From an uncultured Bacteroides sp. (GTDB lineage: Bacteria; Bacteroidota; Bacteroidia; Bacteroidales; Bacteroidaceae): a stretch of 64,000 nt of DNA. Positions within the stretch are counted from its first letter, which is position 1. Every line of letters begins with the position of its first letter. The stretch covers positions 1,178,001-1,242,000 of the forward strand of contig NZ_OY762899.1 in NCBI RefSeq assembly GCF_963666545.1, written 5' to 3'. Below are positions 54,363 through 63,225 of the stretch, one piece after another. The notes under the pieces were generated by a model, which made no database searches, was not told the DNA's origin, and worked only from the letters and a program-made list of their open reading frames with translations. A program made the position numbers and the translations under genes.

Positions 54363-56309
54363 TTATTTTATCATTTTTTGTATTCGAACAGCGTTCATTA
54401 TTGCAATCAACGCAACACCTACATCAGCAAAAACAGCCTCCCATAAAGTCGCCAACCCGCCGGCACCTAATATCATCACAAGTAACTTCACTCCAAATGC
54501 CAATGAGATGTTTTGCCTTATAATTCGCCGGGTAATCCGTCCTATTTCAATAGCGGTAACAACCTTTGAAGGTTGATCTGTCTGTATGACAACATCTGCC
54601 GTTTCAATAGCTGCGTCACTACCTAATCCTCCCATCGCAATCCCTACATTACTTAAAGCAAGCACCGGAGCGTCGTTCATTCCATCGCCTACGAAAGCTA
54701 TCTCGTTTTCTTTATTCCGTTTTAATTCTTCAAGATGCCTTACTTTCCCTTCAGGCAACAAATCACCGTAGGCCTGCGTTATTCCCAGCTTGTCGGCAAA
54801 GTTAGTAACAATACTCTGCTTGTCGCCCGACAATATCTGAATATTTTGAATGTTTAGTGCTTTTAGCCTTCTTATTGCCTCCAAAGCGTCTTCTTTCAAC
54901 TCATCAGCCAACAATACATATCCCACATATTTGTTGCCGATTGCGCAAACGACTATTGTTTCTGTAATAGAAAGTAGCTCTGAAGGAAATGTAATATGAA
55001 ATTTCAACAGCAACCGTGTATTCCCTACTAGCACTATATCATTGTTTATTTCAGCCTTTAAACCGTGCCCTGCTATTTCTGCCACATTACTTGTAGGTAT
55101 AAATTCGACACATTGCTTTTCGGCATAATGCACAATGGCTTTTGCTATCGGGTGTGTGCTCTTACTTTCCACCGAAGCTATTAATTGTATTAATTCTTTT
55201 TGGGAAATATCAGAAGTACATTGGCACGATTGTACTTCAAATGTTCCTTTAGTAAGCGTTCCTGTTTTGTCGAATACCACCGTATTTATTTTCGTAATAG
55301 CATCCAAATAATTGCCTCCTTTAAATAAAATGCCCAAACGTGAAGCAGCACCAATACCGCCGAAATATCCTAATGGGATACTGATAACCAATGCACATGG
55401 GCAAGAGATAACAAGAAAGACCAATGCCTTGTACAACCAATCATTGAATAGAAAACCGAACTGGAGATTTATAAATGAATAAATGAACGGTATTAAAACA
55501 ATTAGTAGCGCCAATCCGATAACGATAGGTGTATAAATACGGGCAAACTTTCGGATAAAAAGTTCCGCCGGTGCTTTTCGTTCAGAAGCATCTTGCACTA
55601 ATTCCAGAATACGTGCCAAAGTACTCTTATCAAAAGGTTTCGTTACTTTGATGCGAATAACGTTATCAGTTACAATCATTCCGGCAAGTACCTCCTCGCC
55701 ACACCGGATCTTCCGCGGCACACTTTCGCCTGTTAATGCGGCTGTGTTGAAAGTGGCAGCTTCACTGAGCATCGTTCCGTCTAATGGCACACGTTCTCCC
55801 GCTTTGATTTCTATTGCCTCACCCACTTGCACCTGCTTAGGTGCTTCAGAGATGAGTCTGCCCTCTCTAACTACCATTGCCTTTTCAGGTCTGACGTCCA
55901 ATAGATCACTAATATTCCGTTTTGCCTTATCTACTGCTCTGCCTTGAAAGAGTTCTCCTATCGAATAAAACAACATGACTGCCACTCCTTCGGGATATTC
56001 GCCAATATAAAAAGCTCCGATAGTGGCAACAGACATTAAGGTAAACTCACTAAAGAAATCTTTATGAATGATACTGCCCCATGCTTCTTTCATTACGGGC
56101 AGTCCCACAGGGAGATAGGCCAACAGATACCACACAAAAAAGACATAGCGCTCATGAAAGAAAGCAAAATCCAAAGCGTTCATTGCGATACCGCCTATAA
56201 GCATTACCGATGAAAGTAGTATCTTCCAATACTCACTGATAAAAGTAGACTCTTCTTTATTCTTTTGCACCTGCTCACATTCATGTCCATGACATTTGCA
56301 TTGTCCCAT
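54363..56309 (-). CDS. zntA: Zn/Cd/Pb-type P1B ATPase
   Basis: 648 residues. The Cys/His-rich head MGQCKCHGHECEQ replaces the usual HMA domain. P-type motifs: TGESVP, the metal-site SCPCALV, the phosphorylation site DKTGTLTKG, SHPIAKA with GHGLKA, and GDGMNDAPVL. The C-terminal helices read NISLAFGVK and FADVGVALIAIMNA, which fit the NxxxxxxxK...DxG pattern of the P1B-2 subgroup (Zn/Cd/Pb). It pumps metal from cytoplasm to periplasm, where the RND system can export it. It is followed by the Fur-family gene. Confidence 0.92.
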   Translation of the reverse strand: MGQCKCHGHECEQVQKNKEESTFISEYWKILLSSVMLIGGIAMNALDFAFFHERYVFFVWYLLAYLPVGLPVMKEAWGSIIHKDFFSEFTLMSVATIGAFYIGEYPEGVAVMLFYSIGELFQGRAVDKAKRNISDLLDVRPEKAMVVREGRLISEAPKQVQVGEAIEIKAGERVPLDGTMLSEAATFNTAALTGESVPRKIRCGEEVLAGMIVTDNVIRIKVTKPFDKSTLARILELVQDASERKAPAELFIRKFARIYTPIVIGLALLIVLIPFIYSFINLQFGFLFNDWLYKALVFLVISCPCALVISIPLGYFGGIGAASRLGILFKGGNYLDAITKINTVVFDKTGTLTKGTFEVQSCQCTSDISQKELIQLIASVESKSTHPIAKAIVHYAEKQCVEFIPTSNVAEIAGHGLKAEINNDIVLVGNTRLLLKFHITFPSELLSITETIVVCAIGNKYVGYVLLADELKEDALEAIRRLKALNIQNIQILSGDKQSIVTNFADKLGITQAYGDLLPEGKVRHLEELKRNKENEIAFVGDGMNDAPVLALSNVGIAMGGLGSDAAIETADVVIQTDQPSKVVTAIEIGRITRRIIRQNISLAFGVKLLVMILGAGGLATLWEAVFADVGVALIAIMNAVRIQKMIK

Positions 56310-56334
56310 ATTCGTATCTTTTTTATTTCTGTTG

Positions 56335-56342
56335 CAAAGATA
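56335..56342 (-). promoter_or_regulatory. -7 box (TATCTTTG) for the P1B ATPase and Fur genes
   Basis: TATCTTTGC on the minus strand, 26 bp before ATG 56309. It matches TAnnTTTGC exactly. A Fur-type operator was not recognised. Confidence 0.5.
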
Positions 56343-56435
56343 GCGACTAGGGGGTGCAACAAAGTTGCAAAGTTTAAAGAGAGCTTTTACGCGAAGAGAA
56401 GAGCCGGAAAAACAAAGAAGGGATATTGCTCCAAC

Positions 56436-56771
56436 TTATCGTTGAAACATTTCAAAATGATCCTTTGCCCAAGAAGTAAGGCTAATGATATGGGGCATCA
56501 AAGAATGGCCAACTTCAGTCAGGGAATATTCCACACGTGGCGGTACCTCCGGATATACTTTTCGATGAACCAGCTTATCGGCTTCCAAGCGTTTCAAAGT
56601 AGACGATAACATCTTTTGAGAGATATCAATCATTTCTCTTTGAATCTCGCTAAAACGCAAAGTTCCCTTAGTATCTAATATATATAATATCAACATTGAC
56701 CATTTATCACCAAAGCGATCAACCACATGCCGAATCGGACAATGAGCATATTCAACCGGAAGTTCTTTCAT
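56436..56771 (-). CDS. HxlR-family transcriptional regulator
   Basis: 111 residues. The family pattern is clear: CPIRHVVDRFGDKWSMLILYIL, LRFSEIQREMIDISQKMLSSTLKRLEADKLVHRKVYPEVPPRVEYSLTEVG. HxlR proteins are small winged-helix dimers that often respond to electrophiles or redox stress. It is divergent from the NAD-binding protein gene, its likely target, with 254 bp between them. Two -7-like boxes (56797-56804, 56805-56812) precede it. Confidence 0.9.
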   Translation of the reverse strand: MKELPVEYAHCPIRHVVDRFGDKWSMLILYILDTKGTLRFSEIQREMIDISQKMLSSTLKRLEADKLVHRKVYPEVPPRVEYSLTEVGHSLMPHIISLTSWAKDHFEMFQR

Positions 56772-56796
56772 TCTTTTTTTATTTTGTAACTGCCTG

Positions 56797-56812
56797 CAAA
56801 TCTACAAAACTA
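56797..56812 (-). promoter_or_regulatory. Overlapping -7 boxes for the HxlR gene
   Basis: TAGATTTGC (56804-56796) and TAGTTTTG (56812-56805) on the minus strand both match TAnnTTTG. Confidence 0.4.
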
Positions 56813-56943
56813 TCTTTTAGTAACCAACTATGCATTATTAATTAACTAACAATAAAAACAAAGTATGTTAAAGCCTTTTTCGTAAACCTTTGTCGTTCAA
56901 CAATTGTTACGTACAGGTAAGCGGCTTACTCTTTTGTATCCTC

Positions 56944-56974
56944 TTGCAAAGTATGAATCATTCCTTTATCTTTG
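56944..56974 (+). promoter_or_regulatory. Promoter of the NAD-binding protein gene
   Basis: TTGC at 56944-56947, a 19-bp spacer and TATCTTTG at 56967-56974, ending 51 bp before ATG 57026. Confidence 0.5.
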
Positions 56975-57025
56975 TGTCATAACTTAATAAACAGCAGAGT
57001 AACAAATAACTAACAGAATAATGAA

Positions 57026-57676
57026 ATGAAGAAAATTGTATTAATCGGAGCTAGTGGCTTCGTCGGTTCAGCCATTCTAAACGAGGCATTAAACAGGGGA
57101 CATCAAGTAACAGCAGTGGTTCGTAATCCTGATAAGATTTCGACAAAACATGCTAATCTAACTATCACAAAAGGAGACGTTTCATCAGAAGAAGCGGTTA
57201 AAGTTCTTAGTGAAGGTGCTGATGCAGTAATCAGTGCCTACAATCCCGGATGGACAAACCCGGACATCTATGAAGAGACATTAAAGAATTATTCGGCTAT
57301 CTTGAATGGTGTAAAGGCAGCCGGAGTGAAGCGTTTGCTTTGTGTAGGTGGTGCCGGAACATTATTCGTGGCTCCCGGTGTCCGTTTGCTGGATGCTGTT
57401 GAATTACCCGCAGCGATTGTACCCGGAGTAAAGTCATTGGGCAAATTCTACCTAGAAGTCCTTTCTGCCGAAAAAGAGATTGACTGGGTGTTCTTCTCAC
57501 CGGCCGGCAACATTGCTCCGGGCGAACGCACAGGCAAATTCCGTTTAGGCAAAGATGATTTAATTGTAGATGCCGAAGGTAAGAGCAACATTTCCGTCGA
57601 AGATTATGCTGTTGCTATGATTGACGAATTAGAAGTTCCGGCTCATCATCAGGAACGTTTCACTATCGGATACTAA
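57026..57676 (+). CDS. NAD(P)-binding Rossmann protein, atypical SDR (NmrA/epimerase-like)
   Basis: 216 residues. The nucleotide-binding site is KKIVLIGASGFVGSAILNEAL (GxxGxxG); LTITKGDVSS and GADAVISAY follow the extended/atypical SDR plan. The usual YxxxK catalytic pair is not obvious, so it may be a sensor or reductase such as YwnB/NmrA relatives. The divergent HxlR gene is its probable regulator. It ends in a strong terminator. Confidence 0.85.
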   Translation: MKKIVLIGASGFVGSAILNEALNRGHQVTAVVRNPDKISTKHANLTITKGDVSSEEAVKVLSEGADAVISAYNPGWTNPDIYEETLKNYSAILNGVKAAGVKRLLCVGGAGTLFVAPGVRLLDAVELPAAIVPGVKSLGKFYLEVLSAEKEIDWVFFSPAGNIAPGERTGKFRLGKDDLIVDAEGKSNISVEDYAVAMIDELEVPAHHQERFTIGY

Positions 57677-57693
57677 GTTTTCTTCCCAGCCAC

Positions 57694-57724
57694 TGCTCAT
57701 TCTACCTTCTGAATGAGCAGTGTA
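57694..57724 (+). terminator. Terminator of the NAD-binding protein gene
   Basis: CACTGCTCATTC and GAATGAGCAGTG form a 12-bp perfect stem with an 8-nt loop. T-rich sequence follows. Confidence 0.7.
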
Positions 57725-57842
57725 TCCACTTATTTTCTTCCTCTCTGAGTACTTTCAGAAAATAATCTCCTCCATCGGTCCATCTCAGTAGCCAAAATGC
57801 CCGCTTCAACTTACAAGAGAAAAAAGATAGAATGATATTTCA

Positions 57843-57851
57843 TACATTTGC
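57843..57851 (+). promoter_or_regulatory. -7 box (TACATTTGC) of the LytS/LytTR operon
   Basis: A perfect TAnnTTTGC 13 bp before ATG 57865, so the leader is very short. Confidence 0.5.
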
Positions 57852-57864
57852 ATCAATCAAATGA

Positions 57865-58929
57865 ATGAATATGAGAAAACAAGAAAATAAGAGTATTATG
57901 ATGAAGCAGAGAAACATCTTTCTGGGAGTTATCATCTCTGTGGGAATGACTGTTCTATCCTCTTCTTCGCGCTTTATAGTAACAGATGCACTGCCAGGCA
58001 ATATCATCAACGCAGCGTTGTATTCATTCCTTTTTTCAATGGTAGTGTGGTTTTCACATCTATACCTCTTCAATAATCGTACTTTCAGTCGACTAATAAA
58101 GAACACGTTTTGGCGCAGTTTTGTCAGTATCCTCATCGTTGCACTCTTCTCCTATCTATTCTGTGACAGATTTCTCTATGAGATTATCAGAAATGTTGAT
58201 CATATCGACGAATCGCCTATCTTAAGCAAAAGACCAGGTATCCTGTTTGCACGAAACATCCTTCGAAGTACCATTTACTATTTCATTCTCTTTTTTCAGC
58301 TAGCCGTAGAAGAAAAAAAGAACAACGAGTTAGAGATTCAACAACTGAGACAGGCGCAACTCGAAGCCAAGATATCCTCATTGAAAGAACAACTGAGTCC
58401 TCACTTCCTGTTCAACACGCTCAATACGCTTTCTACTTTAACCAAAGAAAAAGAAGCGCAACATTTTATTGCCGAATTGGCAAATGTCTATCGATACGTG
58501 TTGCAATACAAGAATAGAGATTTGGTTCCATTAAAACAAGAATTAGCCTTTATGGATTCCTATTGGTATATTTTGAAAATGAGATTTGAAGATGCTATCC
58601 ATCTGAATGTGGAGATTGACGAAGAGACCGCAGATTCGGTTATCCCTCCTCTTACACTTCAGATATTGATAGAAAACACAGTGAAGCATAATATTGCCAG
58701 CCGTCAAAGGCCATTAAACGTCAAAATCTACAATGACGCACAATACCTCATCGTAGAGAACAACCTGCAACTCCGAAAGTCTGAAATGCCATCTACCGGA
58801 GAAGGATTAAGCAACATTATGCAGCAATACAGTATTCTGTTTGATCGAAGCATTGAAATAAAAAATGGAGCGGAAACATTTAGCGTAAGACTGCCCATTA
58901 TAAAGAAATCGAATTCACCCATTGTTTAA
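57865..58929 (+). CDS. LytS/YehU-type sensor histidine kinase
   Basis: 354 residues. Four hydrophobic segments (about 18-35, 48-68, 85-102, 128-148) form the N-terminal membrane part. The His-kinase domain has KEQLSPHFLFNTLNTLSTL with phosphorylated H180, the N box LTLQILIENTVKHNI and a G box in GEGLSNIMQQY. It pairs with the LytTR regulator two genes on. A start at ATG 57871 or 57901 is possible. No extracytoplasmic sensor domain exists, so the signal may come through the membrane or the Spy-like protein. Confidence 0.88.
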   Translation: MNMRKQENKSIMMKQRNIFLGVIISVGMTVLSSSSRFIVTDALPGNIINAALYSFLFSMVVWFSHLYLFNNRTFSRLIKNTFWRSFVSILIVALFSYLFCDRFLYEIIRNVDHIDESPILSKRPGILFARNILRSTIYYFILFFQLAVEEKKNNELEIQQLRQAQLEAKISSLKEQLSPHFLFNTLNTLSTLTKEKEAQHFIAELANVYRYVLQYKNRDLVPLKQELAFMDSYWYILKMRFEDAIHLNVEIDEETADSVIPPLTLQILIENTVKHNIASRQRPLNVKIYNDAQYLIVENNLQLRKSEMPSTGEGLSNIMQQYSILFDRSIEIKNGAETFSVRLPIIKKSNSPIV

Positions 58930-58951
58930 TTTACTGAAAATAAGAAAGAAT

Positions 58952-59350
58952 ATGAAAGCAAATTTTAACCGCACAATCGCAACAACCATTCTATTTGTTG
59001 CTTGTTTACTATTCACTGCCGAAGCCTATTCGCAATCGGCCGAGAGTAAAGCTACATCGGAGCAACGTGCTAAGAAAATGACAGATAAGATGAAAGAAGC
59101 TCTTTCATTGACTGATGCACAATATCAACCGATTTATGAGATTAATCTCAAATATGCAAAGACAAATGAGCGACTAAAGAACAGTGATGACAGCAAGATG
59201 ACTAAGTTCCGAAACTTTAAGGCCACACAAGAAACCAAAGCCAAAGAAATGAAGGCCGTTTTAACGAGTGATCAGTATAAAGAATACGAAAAACTGGCAG
59301 ATGAGATGAAAGCTCAGTTAAAAGAAGGTTACAAGAATCGCAAGAAATAA
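58952..59350 (+). CDS. Exported Spy/LTxxQ-like small protein
   Basis: 132 residues from ATG 58952. The signal peptide ends near AEAYSQ. The mature part is all helical and highly charged (SLTDAQYQPIYEINLKYAKTNERLKN, VLTSDQYKEYEKLADEMKAQLKEGYKNRKK), with the two LTxxQ-like motifs typical of Spy/CpxP chaperones. It is placed between a kinase and its regulator gene (22 and 12 bp gaps), so it may feed back on the signalling system as CpxP does for CpxA. That link is inference. Confidence 0.75.
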   Translation: MKANFNRTIATTILFVACLLFTAEAYSQSAESKATSEQRAKKMTDKMKEALSLTDAQYQPIYEINLKYAKTNERLKNSDDSKMTKFRNFKATQETKAKEMKAVLTSDQYKEYEKLADEMKAQLKEGYKNRKK

Positions 59351-59362
59351 AAAGCCTCTGTT

Positions 59363-60133
59363 ATGAATGTTTTGATTATAGAAGATGAGATAAAAGCTGC
59401 ACGCAAGCTGAGCGATTTAATCACTGAAGTGGACGATAGCATTCACATCATTGAGGTGCTCGGCTCCGTGGAAGAAAGCATTAAGTGGTTCCGTGAACAC
59501 CCATCGCCCGATTTGATCTTTTCGGACATACAGCTTTCCGACGGATTATGCTTTGACATCTATAAAGAGGCAACGGTAAGTAGCCCCATCATTTTCTGCA
59601 CTGCGTTTGATGAATATCTCGTCCATGCCTTCGAGACCAATGCCGTCAGCTATCTCTTAAAACCTATAACGAAGGAACAAGTGGAAAAAGCATTGGAGAA
59701 ATATCAGTCACTGAAACAAGTTTTTCAATCCGATAATAAAGGACAGAACAAAAGCATAAGTGACATCATTACTTACTTCTCTGATGCTCAGAAGTACAAG
59801 TCGTCTCTCATCGTGAATCACGGAGAGAAGATTATACCGCTCAAGACAGCCGACATTGCCTTCATTCATCTGCAGTCTCATTCTACAATAATCACAACGC
59901 ATAACAAGCAACAATATTTCTATTCATCATCTTTAGATTATCTGGAAGGTTTGCTAGACCCGGCCATCTTTTTCCGGGCAAACCGCCAGTTCATCATCAA
60001 TCGAAATGCCATAGCAAATGCTGAGCATTACTTCAATCGCAAACTCATTGTGAAGTTACTTATCCCAACTCCGGAAAGAATAATGATTAGCAAATTGAAA
60101 GCTTCAGAGTTTATGCTTTGGCTTGAGCAATAA
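59363..60133 (+). CDS. LytTR-family response regulator
   Basis: 256 residues. The receiver domain has acidic E7/D8, phosphoacceptor D55 (PDLIFSDIQLSD) and the lysine in YLLKPIT. The LytTR DNA-binding domain (about 155-256) includes GEKIIPLKTADIAFIHLQSHSTIITT and FFRANRQFIINRNAI. It is the partner of the LytS-like kinase. The gene downstream, a surface hydrolase, may be in the same transcript (34-bp gap). Targets unknown. Confidence 0.93.
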   Translation: MNVLIIEDEIKAARKLSDLITEVDDSIHIIEVLGSVEESIKWFREHPSPDLIFSDIQLSDGLCFDIYKEATVSSPIIFCTAFDEYLVHAFETNAVSYLLKPITKEQVEKALEKYQSLKQVFQSDNKGQNKSISDIITYFSDAQKYKSSLIVNHGEKIIPLKTADIAFIHLQSHSTIITTHNKQQYFYSSSLDYLEGLLDPAIFFRANRQFIINRNAIANAEHYFNRKLIVKLLIPTPERIMISKLKASEFMLWLEQ

Positions 60134-60167
60134 ATTCTATCAATAATACATTTTAAACTAAAATCAG

Positions 60168-61211
60168 ATGAAGAAATTAAGCATATTATTACTATTCTTC
60201 ACTCTTTCTGCATGCTCCGAAGCCGAAGAAGGGAGTACACCTGAAGAGAATAATGAAGATTATGTTACTGAAATACAGGGCCCGATAAACCCTCCAGCAT
60301 CAGGTTACGGCAGTCTGGGCAGTTACACCGTAGCTAAAGTTACTTTTCCCAGTCCATTGTATTCGGGCCGAAATGTAGAGATATTCTACCCCAAAGAGAT
60401 CACGACTCCAAGACCTGTCATCTTCTTCCTGCATCCTTATGGTGGAGAAAGGAGTGTATATAACATCGGCCTTTTCAACTTTATCGCTAGAAGAGGATAT
60501 GTGGCTGTATTTGCTCCTTACCCCACATTCGACGTAAACATAGACGAAAGATATAACATTTTATGGGAAAGCTTTGTGAAAGCAGTAGAAGATTATCCGA
60601 ACCTGATAGATAGCAGCAGAGTTGGTTTCATGGGCCATTCTTTTGGCGGAGGAGCAGCCATTTCGATAGCCTACAAAAGCTTTATGGAAAAGAATTGGGG
60701 AGAAAACGGACGATTCATCTTTACAATGACTCCTTGGTACTCTTACAACATCACGCAAGAGCAACTTCAAAATTTTCCGGCAAATACAAAAATGATCAGC
60801 CAGATATATGATGATGACACAGTAAATGATCATCGAATGGCAATCGACATTTACAACAACATCAACATTGCAGACGAAGATAAAGATTTCATTTTAGTGA
60901 AAAGTACCGTACTGCCTAGTTATACTTATGTTGCCGATCATGGAACACCGAACAACCGGAAGGCTTATGATGCATACGATTTTTATGCTATCTATCGTTT
61001 ATTGGATGCTATGACTGACTATGTATTCAACAATAATCAAGCAGCCAAAAGCACTGCGTTGGGCAATGGTTCAGCCGAACAAATAACAATGCCCGGCTAT
61101 AGAGGACAAGCATTAGCTCCTTTGGAAGTGACAGATCATCCAACACCCAAATACGATGAAAGCAAATACGAATTCCAATATGGAGATACGTTGAACCCAC
61201 GAAGAGAATAA
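60168..61211 (+). CDS. Alpha/beta-hydrolase lipoprotein (dienelactone hydrolase/chlorophyllase-like)
   Basis: 347 residues. The lipobox is FFTLSAC (Cys 16). The core has RPVIFFLHPYGGERS (oxyanion region), GFMGHSFGGGAAISIAY with the nucleophile Ser, and a His candidate in YVADHGTPNN. It is probably a surface or periplasmic esterase. An acidic, low-complexity linker (EAEEGSTPEENNED) follows the lipid anchor. Its place after a two-component system suggests that it belongs to that regulon; the substrate is unknown. Confidence 0.8.
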   Translation: MKKLSILLLFFTLSACSEAEEGSTPEENNEDYVTEIQGPINPPASGYGSLGSYTVAKVTFPSPLYSGRNVEIFYPKEITTPRPVIFFLHPYGGERSVYNIGLFNFIARRGYVAVFAPYPTFDVNIDERYNILWESFVKAVEDYPNLIDSSRVGFMGHSFGGGAAISIAYKSFMEKNWGENGRFIFTMTPWYSYNITQEQLQNFPANTKMISQIYDDDTVNDHRMAIDIYNNINIADEDKDFILVKSTVLPSYTYVADHGTPNNRKAYDAYDFYAIYRLLDAMTDYVFNNNQAAKSTALGNGSAEQITMPGYRGQALAPLEVTDHPTPKYDESKYEFQYGDTLNPRRE

Positions 61212-61349
61212 GATCCTCTAAAGTATCTCCTGATGGAAGCGACGTAGCAAGTCTCCTCTTCGTGCAGGTGCAACAATGCAACTTAGTAGGTAGGTTAGCT
61301 ATAGAAGACAGTATAACTAAGTTATTTTAGAACAACTAATTCTTCGCTT

Positions 61350-61444
61350 CACGGCCGTAGTCTCTACGGTCCACACATGTAGTCTGTACACTCCACGGGT
61401 GAAGAGTGTACAGACTACACGTGTGGAGCGTAAAGCTCGTGCCG
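61350..61444. repeat. 22-bp-period palindromic intergenic element, copy C (different core)
   Basis: Four 22-bp units run at 61350-61371, 61372-61393, 61394-61415 and 61416-61437. Units 1 and 2 share GTAGTCTnTAC. The 22 nt of unit 2 pair with 61404-61425 with one mismatch, so the transcript folds as a long hairpin, as in copies A and B. The ACAGGC...GAGAGGGG flank of A and B is absent. It too lies between convergent genes. Confidence 0.8.
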
Positions 61445-61476
61445 TTGCGTGTCGTTCTTTTACTTTAGTTGATAGC

Positions 61477-62208
61477 TTATTGAATGAGAAGAGGAAGTAA
61501 CTCATCTAGCGAATAGATAAAGTCTCTTGTATAGTCCACCTTTTCAGGAGCGATACTTTGAGGATATCCCTGCACCGTAGAGCAACCTAAGCTGATAGCA
61601 GGAAGAATATCGTTCTTCGTTGAATCGCCTATCACAACGACTTCTTCAGGTTTGAAACCGGCACGATCTATCGCTATCGCCCAAAGCTTCGGATCGGGTT
61701 TACGTACTCCTTCTATCGTGGAATCGGTTATAGAAAGAAAGCAATCAGCAATATGCAAATCGGTTGCTACTCGTTTGATGTTGCCATAGTAATTGGACAC
61801 CAACAACAATGAATAGTGTTCAGCCAGTTTACGAAGTACGGGTTCACTACGCATCACGTAATCTTGCGAAAACGCCACTACAGCAGTGGCAACCTGAAAA
61901 GGAAGTTCTTCCCTATTCTCCGTTGTGTCAGCAATAACACCACGTCCGATGAGGCTTTCCACTTGCAAATGTGTCTTGAAGAGTTGCGTTTCAAGCAAAG
62001 AATGCTGTGGCTTCACCAACTGCAAAGCCTCCATCTGCCTTTCCGCATGCACGTAAGAGTCATACAGATTTTCGCGTGTCACAGCAAGTTTCAACTTATC
62101 AGTATATACCATCAGATATATATCCAACCAATGCATAAAAGGGGAATCGAGCGTTCCTCCGAAATCGAACGCTAAAGCTTTTATTTTTGTGAGGTTTTCT
62201 GCAATCAT
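61477..62208 (-). CDS. HAD-superfamily hydrolase
   Basis: 243 residues. HAD motifs: KALAFDFGGTLDS (motif I, nucleophile Asp), LLVSNYYGN (motif II), RKPDPKLW (motif III Lys) and VVVIGDSTKNDI (motif IV). It is a small-molecule phosphatase. It overlaps the stop of the UPF0104 gene by 4 bp and belongs to the operon of that gene and the CDP-alcohol phosphatidyltransferase, so a phospholipid-head precursor is a plausible substrate (inference). Confidence 0.87.
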   Translation of the reverse strand: MIAENLTKIKALAFDFGGTLDSPFMHWLDIYLMVYTDKLKLAVTRENLYDSYVHAERQMEALQLVKPQHSLLETQLFKTHLQVESLIGRGVIADTTENREELPFQVATAVVAFSQDYVMRSEPVLRKLAEHYSLLLVSNYYGNIKRVATDLHIADCFLSITDSTIEGVRKPDPKLWAIAIDRAGFKPEEVVVIGDSTKNDILPAISLGCSTVQGYPQSIAPEKVDYTRDFIYSLDELLPLLIQ

Positions 62209-63215
62209 ATTTTAAGCGATTCTTCTTTTTTCTTTATATTACCTACTTTCATCAAAGCAAGTCCCACTACAATCCAAAAAAGTTCTCTTACCCTGGTTAT
62301 CAATGCCGTGTAAACGCCGTATGCTCCCGAGATTGATAGCCCTCCTACTGCCAAAGCAAAACCTCCTTCGCGTCCGCCAAGTTGCATAGGCATAAAGAAA
62401 AGCAGGTTGGCCAGTAGAGAAGAGAAGGCAACAATAAGCATACAATTCACAAAACTAACATTTGTAGTAAGCACATTTAGTATCAGCCACACCTCTACGC
62501 AAGAGATGATGCGAGCAGACAATTCGAGAGCCAATGCTCCGTAAAAAGAACTCTTTCGCTGACTGTGCAGCAAAGCAATCTGTTTGTCTATTGTCTCTAA
62601 TTTATCTTTGTATTTCTCAGCAAAACGAATGGCATGTTTCTTCAAATAAGGAATGTGGCTACACAAGCGTACAAATGCCACTGCCATTCCTTTGCGATAT
62701 CCTTTAATAAATAGGATAATCAACAGCAAACAAAGTGTCGTGATGAATCCTAATACAATTCCCATCAGCCAATTCACAGGAAATAATGCAATATAGAGAA
62801 ACACCGAACCAAGCCAAAAGCAAAAATGAGAGAAGATATGCATCATCACATACAGAATAACAGAAGAGGTAGCCCGTTCAACACCAAGATAAGGTGTTAA
62901 CTCCATAATGCGATAAGGCTCTCCACCCATCAGCCCCACAGGTGTAACATAATTGAGCGCAAAGCCGGACACAGTAAATTTGTAAACTCGAAGAAAAGAG
63001 ACCGGGCTCCGTCTGCCGTCTCTAATAATAAGAAACCAAGAACTCGTATTGATAAAGTAAATAACAAGCCAAAGAATCAATACAAGAGGCAGATATACCC
63101 CCGCTCTCTGAAGGTTATGCCATAATTCATCATATTTCATATCAAAAGAAAAGAGCATGATGATAACCACCAGTATGCCAAAGCATAAAAACACATTACG
63201 AAATTTACTGCCCAT
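62205..63215 (-). CDS. UPF0104/lysylphosphatidylglycerol synthase-type membrane protein
   Basis: 336 residues with seven to eight hydrophobic helices. Conserved parts of the family are PVGLMGGEPYRI (about 90-102) and FFMPMQLGGREGGFALAVG (about 275-293). Members include the flippase part of MprF and proteins moving lipid-linked sugars; no synthase domain is present here. Neighbours suggest phospholipid head-group handling. It starts 11 bp after the phosphatidyltransferase stop. Confidence 0.85.
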   Translation of the reverse strand: MGSKFRNVFLCFGILVVIIMLFSFDMKYDELWHNLQRAGVYLPLVLILWLVIYFINTSSWFLIIRDGRRSPVSFLRVYKFTVSGFALNYVTPVGLMGGEPYRIMELTPYLGVERATSSVILYVMMHIFSHFCFWLGSVFLYIALFPVNWLMGIVLGFITTLCLLLIILFIKGYRKGMAVAFVRLCSHIPYLKKHAIRFAEKYKDKLETIDKQIALLHSQRKSSFYGALALELSARIISCVEVWLILNVLTTNVSFVNCMLIVAFSSLLANLLFFMPMQLGGREGGFALAVGGLSISGAYGVYTALITRVRELFWIVVGLALMKVGNIKKKEESLKI

Positions 63216-63225
63216 AATTGTCTGT

